Shown here: positions 61,697-64,000 of the stretch, piece after piece
Position numbering within the stretch: the first letter of the stretch is position 1
How the letters are laid out: each line of letters begins with the position of its first letter
NCBI RefSeq assembly: GCF_901000735.1
Contig: NC_081547.1
Coordinates: forward strand, 18,538,838 to 18,602,837
Origin: Corylus avellana
Lineage: Eukaryota > Streptophyta > Magnoliopsida > Fagales > Betulaceae
DNA length: 64,000 bases
Reading direction: 5' to 3'
Translations under genes and position numbers: made by a program
Notes under the pieces: generated by a model
Databases searched by the model: none
What the model was told of the DNA's origin: nothing
The model's input: the letters and a program-made list of their open reading frames with translations, nothing else

Positions 61697-61861
61697 TGAG
61701 CAAATTCCTTTAATTCAGTTTGGAAGAGAACTCTGTTCATAACTGAATCTCTTATTTAATTTTATAATATTAATTAGAAGTTTCTCCGAGTACATTCAAA
61801 TGGAAAAAATGAATTCAACCAGCCTGTTGAATTCATTTCTTCAAGTAAGTATCTAATAGGT

Positions 61862-61909
<48 letters not shown>

Positions 61910-62204
61910 TTTTCTTAAACGTTCTTACTTCTTCTGCGAACACCTCAATGCAATATTCTACTGCAAGTGTACCAGCATTTTCGTTCTTTCATAAATAAAT
62001 AAATAAATAGGAAGGTATATATATATATATTCTATTGCAAGTGGTAATCCATAGAGAAGGCTACCCAAGAAGTAGAGGTGGGAATCATATAACTGACATC
62101 AACAAAAATCCACACTAGTTTCAGTAATTCACAAAGATGGGTATCCCTATGAAACATCAATTCAGCTTGTAACTTCAAATCCCTTCTGGTAGGAGGATGA
62201 GAAC
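61697..62204. other. AT-rich spacer with TA microsatellites
   Basis: TA runs lie at 61867-61904 and 62018-62029, with an AAATA run near 61992-62007. No gene seen. Confidence 0.6.
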
Positions 62205-62205
62205 A

Positions 62206-62460
62206 GGGGTGGCTCAAGGCCAAGGCGAGCTAGGTGATCGCTTAGGGCCCCCAATTAAATAAGGCCTTCATCTAATAATTATACAATAAATATTTTTTCT
62301 AAAAAAAAATTATGGCTTTAATATGGTAAAAACATTAATAGATAGTATCTAATTAAGTCCCCAATTAATAACTGTACAAAAAATATTTTTTCTAAAAAAA
62401 TATTTAAAGTTATAATATGGTAAAAGTTAATAAACAGTATTTAATTAAGTCCCTAATTAT
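62206..62460 (+). mobile_element. Possible hAT-type transposon end with internal repeat
   Basis: CAGGGGTGGCTCAAGGCCAA followed by GGGCCCCCAATTA resembles the start of plant hAT elements. A diverged repeat of the stretch with AAATATTTTTTCTAAAAAAA, TATGGTAAAA and TTAATTAAGTCCC follows. The opposite terminus was not found. Confidence 0.3.
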
Positions 62461-63091
62461 GATAACAATAATTATAGATTAAAAGTTATTATTCATATTC
62501 ATGAAAGGTTTCTACGGCCATCAATTTTTAGAAAGTGAAAGTCATTATTCATACGTACTAGAGTCCAAGTCCACATCACCAGCAGGCTGCAGCAGATTTA
62601 TCATTATCCAAATCTGCAGTAGAGTTCAAGTTCTCCAAGTAAGCAGTCAATTTATCTTTCAGGTTGCAGCGACATTATGAGATTCATGACAAAATCACAT
62701 CACTCTGAGAAAATTGTTGAGACATTTCATAATAAGATTCTTATTTAATAACTATAGTTATTTGATTGCATGCTACAATATATATATATATATATTTTTT
62801 TTAATTTTTATTTGATAGCTGTGTACTGTAGAGTAGTTTTTAGTTCATGAAAAACAACCAAAAACAAGAAATATGTTCGCTTAGAAAAATAATAAATATG
62901 TGACACTTGATCCCAAGAAAATGATTGCAACACATATTCTTGCAAGGAGGTATAAATATGTTGTAGTTTATGTGAAAGTTTTAAAATGATTAGTTTTATT
63001 TACATATTTTTAATGTTTATCTACACACTTGAGTTATTGGAGGAAATCAAATGTTCATATGACAAGTTCAATGAGGGGTGAAAAAGTATAT

Positions 63092-63227
63092 ATAGGCAGA
63101 TATCATTAATTTATGAACTAGTATATTTCTATTCATCTGTAACCAATTTTTTTTGTGTATTACTCTATAATGTTTTAGAATTCATGAGAGTTGATGTGAA
63201 AAAAAATCATGTATAATGCTGTGTAAG
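63092..63227 (+). repeat. Dispersed repeat copy, target of the truncated LINE
   Basis: This is the counterpart of 58562-58738. The LINE fragment is inserted right after its end, inside ATAATGCTGTGTAAG. Confidence 0.65.
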
Positions 63228-63734
63228 TTTTTTTTTTTTTTTTTTTTTGAGAAAATAGATAATTCATTGATCAGAAGGAGCCGGAAATCTGCCACGCAAA
63301 GTTGCGCATCCTGCAAGGATAATGCATGCTTTGCGAGCTTGTGTGCCACCTCATTGGCTTGTTGACATACATGAACCACCTGCCAATCCGAAAGCCGTGC
63401 CATCTTTGCTTGGCATCATGCACCACCACCCCATACCGTCCCCACCCAGTTTCTTCATGTCGTAGTGCCTGGACAACCTCTAAAGCGTCTCCTTCAAAAA
63501 TAACTCTCCCCCAACGCAGGTTAACGCTGAGTTCCACCACTTGTCTGGCAGCCCACGCTTCAGCTGATGATGGGTCTTGGACATAAGGTCTGGTCTCATA
63601 GAAAGTAGATAGCACCTTCCCCATGAAATCCCTAGCCACAACACCAATTCCCATCTTGTTCCTACGTTTATCAATTGAAGCATCCCAGTTGATCAATGTT
63701 CGTGAAACCCACTGGAGGTGGTGAGCAGGGAAAA
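63228..63734 (-). mobile_element. 5'-truncated LINE with RNase H-like domain
   Basis: On the minus strand an RNase H-like domain of the kind found at the end of some plant LINE ORF2 proteins is visible: NWDASIDKRRNKMGIGVVARD, AEAWAARQVVELSV, VIFEGDALEVVQAL and, in a second frame, VCQQANEVAHKLAKHAL. A frameshift lies near 63400. A run of T (plus strand, 63228-63249) is its poly(A) tail. ATAATGCTGTGTAAG (63213-63227) and ATAATGCTGTCTAAG (63735-63749) flank it as a 15-bp duplication with one change. It differs from the intact LINE, which lacks RNase H. Confidence 0.85.
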
Positions 63735-63749
63735 ATAATGCTGTCTAAG

Positions 63750-64000
63750 TTTCACCTGTCAACTAAAAGACAAAAAATAAATAAATAAATAAAGATAAAA
63801 ATAAAGAAGGTAAAATGATAAGGAATATTAAGGATGATATTTTGCTTTATATATTAAAAAGTAATTTTTTGTTTTCCTTTTTTTCTAGTCGGACAAGAAA
63901 GAGAGAATGAAAAAAAAAACAAAAAAAAAAAAAACAAAGGTGCGGTAAGCTTTTATTTTTATTTTTCTTTGAAAGTTAAATCATCATAAAATTAAAATTG
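63750..64000. other. AT-rich window end
   Basis: Poly(A)- and AAATA-rich sequence without a recognisable feature. Confidence 0.5.

Overview
The window is plant nuclear DNA. It carries intron-rich genes with canonical GT/AG splice sites for a plastid-type histidinol dehydrogenase and a REF6-type histone demethylase, together with LINEs, Ty3-type LTR elements, a SINE, MITEs and a CACTA element. The gene set fits a dicot, probably a repeat-rich woody species, but I cannot name the species. Three runs of N (12987-13432, 40491-40590, 43829-43928) mark assembly gaps, and the gene arrangement around them looks partly artefactual.

Layout. 1-12986 is a retrotransposon block. It holds a 2.2 kb solo LTR with a perfect 5-bp target-site duplication (565-2782), then the 3' part of a minus-strand Athila/Tat-like element (3299-7336), interrupted at 7337 by a related non-autonomous plus-strand element (7337 to the gap). 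13433-23250 holds exons 1-11 of histidinol dehydrogenase (HISN8), the last enzyme of histidine biosynthesis. The copy stops inside intron 11. 23251-29043 is a LINE whose two long reading frames are both open and overlap as ATGA. 29158-30518 holds the last two exons of an AP endonuclease like APE1L. 30519-36976 is an AT-rich intergenic stretch with a SINE and several MITEs. 36977-39998 holds the first five coding exons of a REF6-like JmjN/JmjC H3K27 demethylase, cut off by the second gap. 41547-50470 is a second HISN8 copy with exon 1 and exons 10-14; its exons 2-9 are missing at the third gap. 51548-57335 is a compact minus-strand Ty3 chromovirus-type element with 466-bp LTRs, iMet primer site, polypurine tract and AATTA duplication, but a broken pol. 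57341-64000 is gene-poor DNA with a CACTA element nested in a MITE and a 5'-truncated LINE carrying an RNase H domain.

How the genes fit together. The two HISN8 copies complement each other exactly: exons 1-11 from the first plus exons 12-14 from the second give a continuous 489-codon frame. The region is therefore best read as one HISN8 locus represented twice (haplotypes or mis-scaffolding), with an APE1L-REF6 block placed between the copies. APE1L and REF6 are, from memory, neighbours in Arabidopsis (At3g48425 and At3g48430), which supports that block as a real ancestral neighbourhood. HISN8 (At5g63890) is not part of it.

The most unusual sequence-level signal is clusters of short CpG-rich near-palindromes. 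One class (core CGATCG / GATCGAGCGCA) recurs in the LTRs and untranslated parts of the two Athila-like elements. A different word (CGTACG) is clustered in the unrelated solo LTR.
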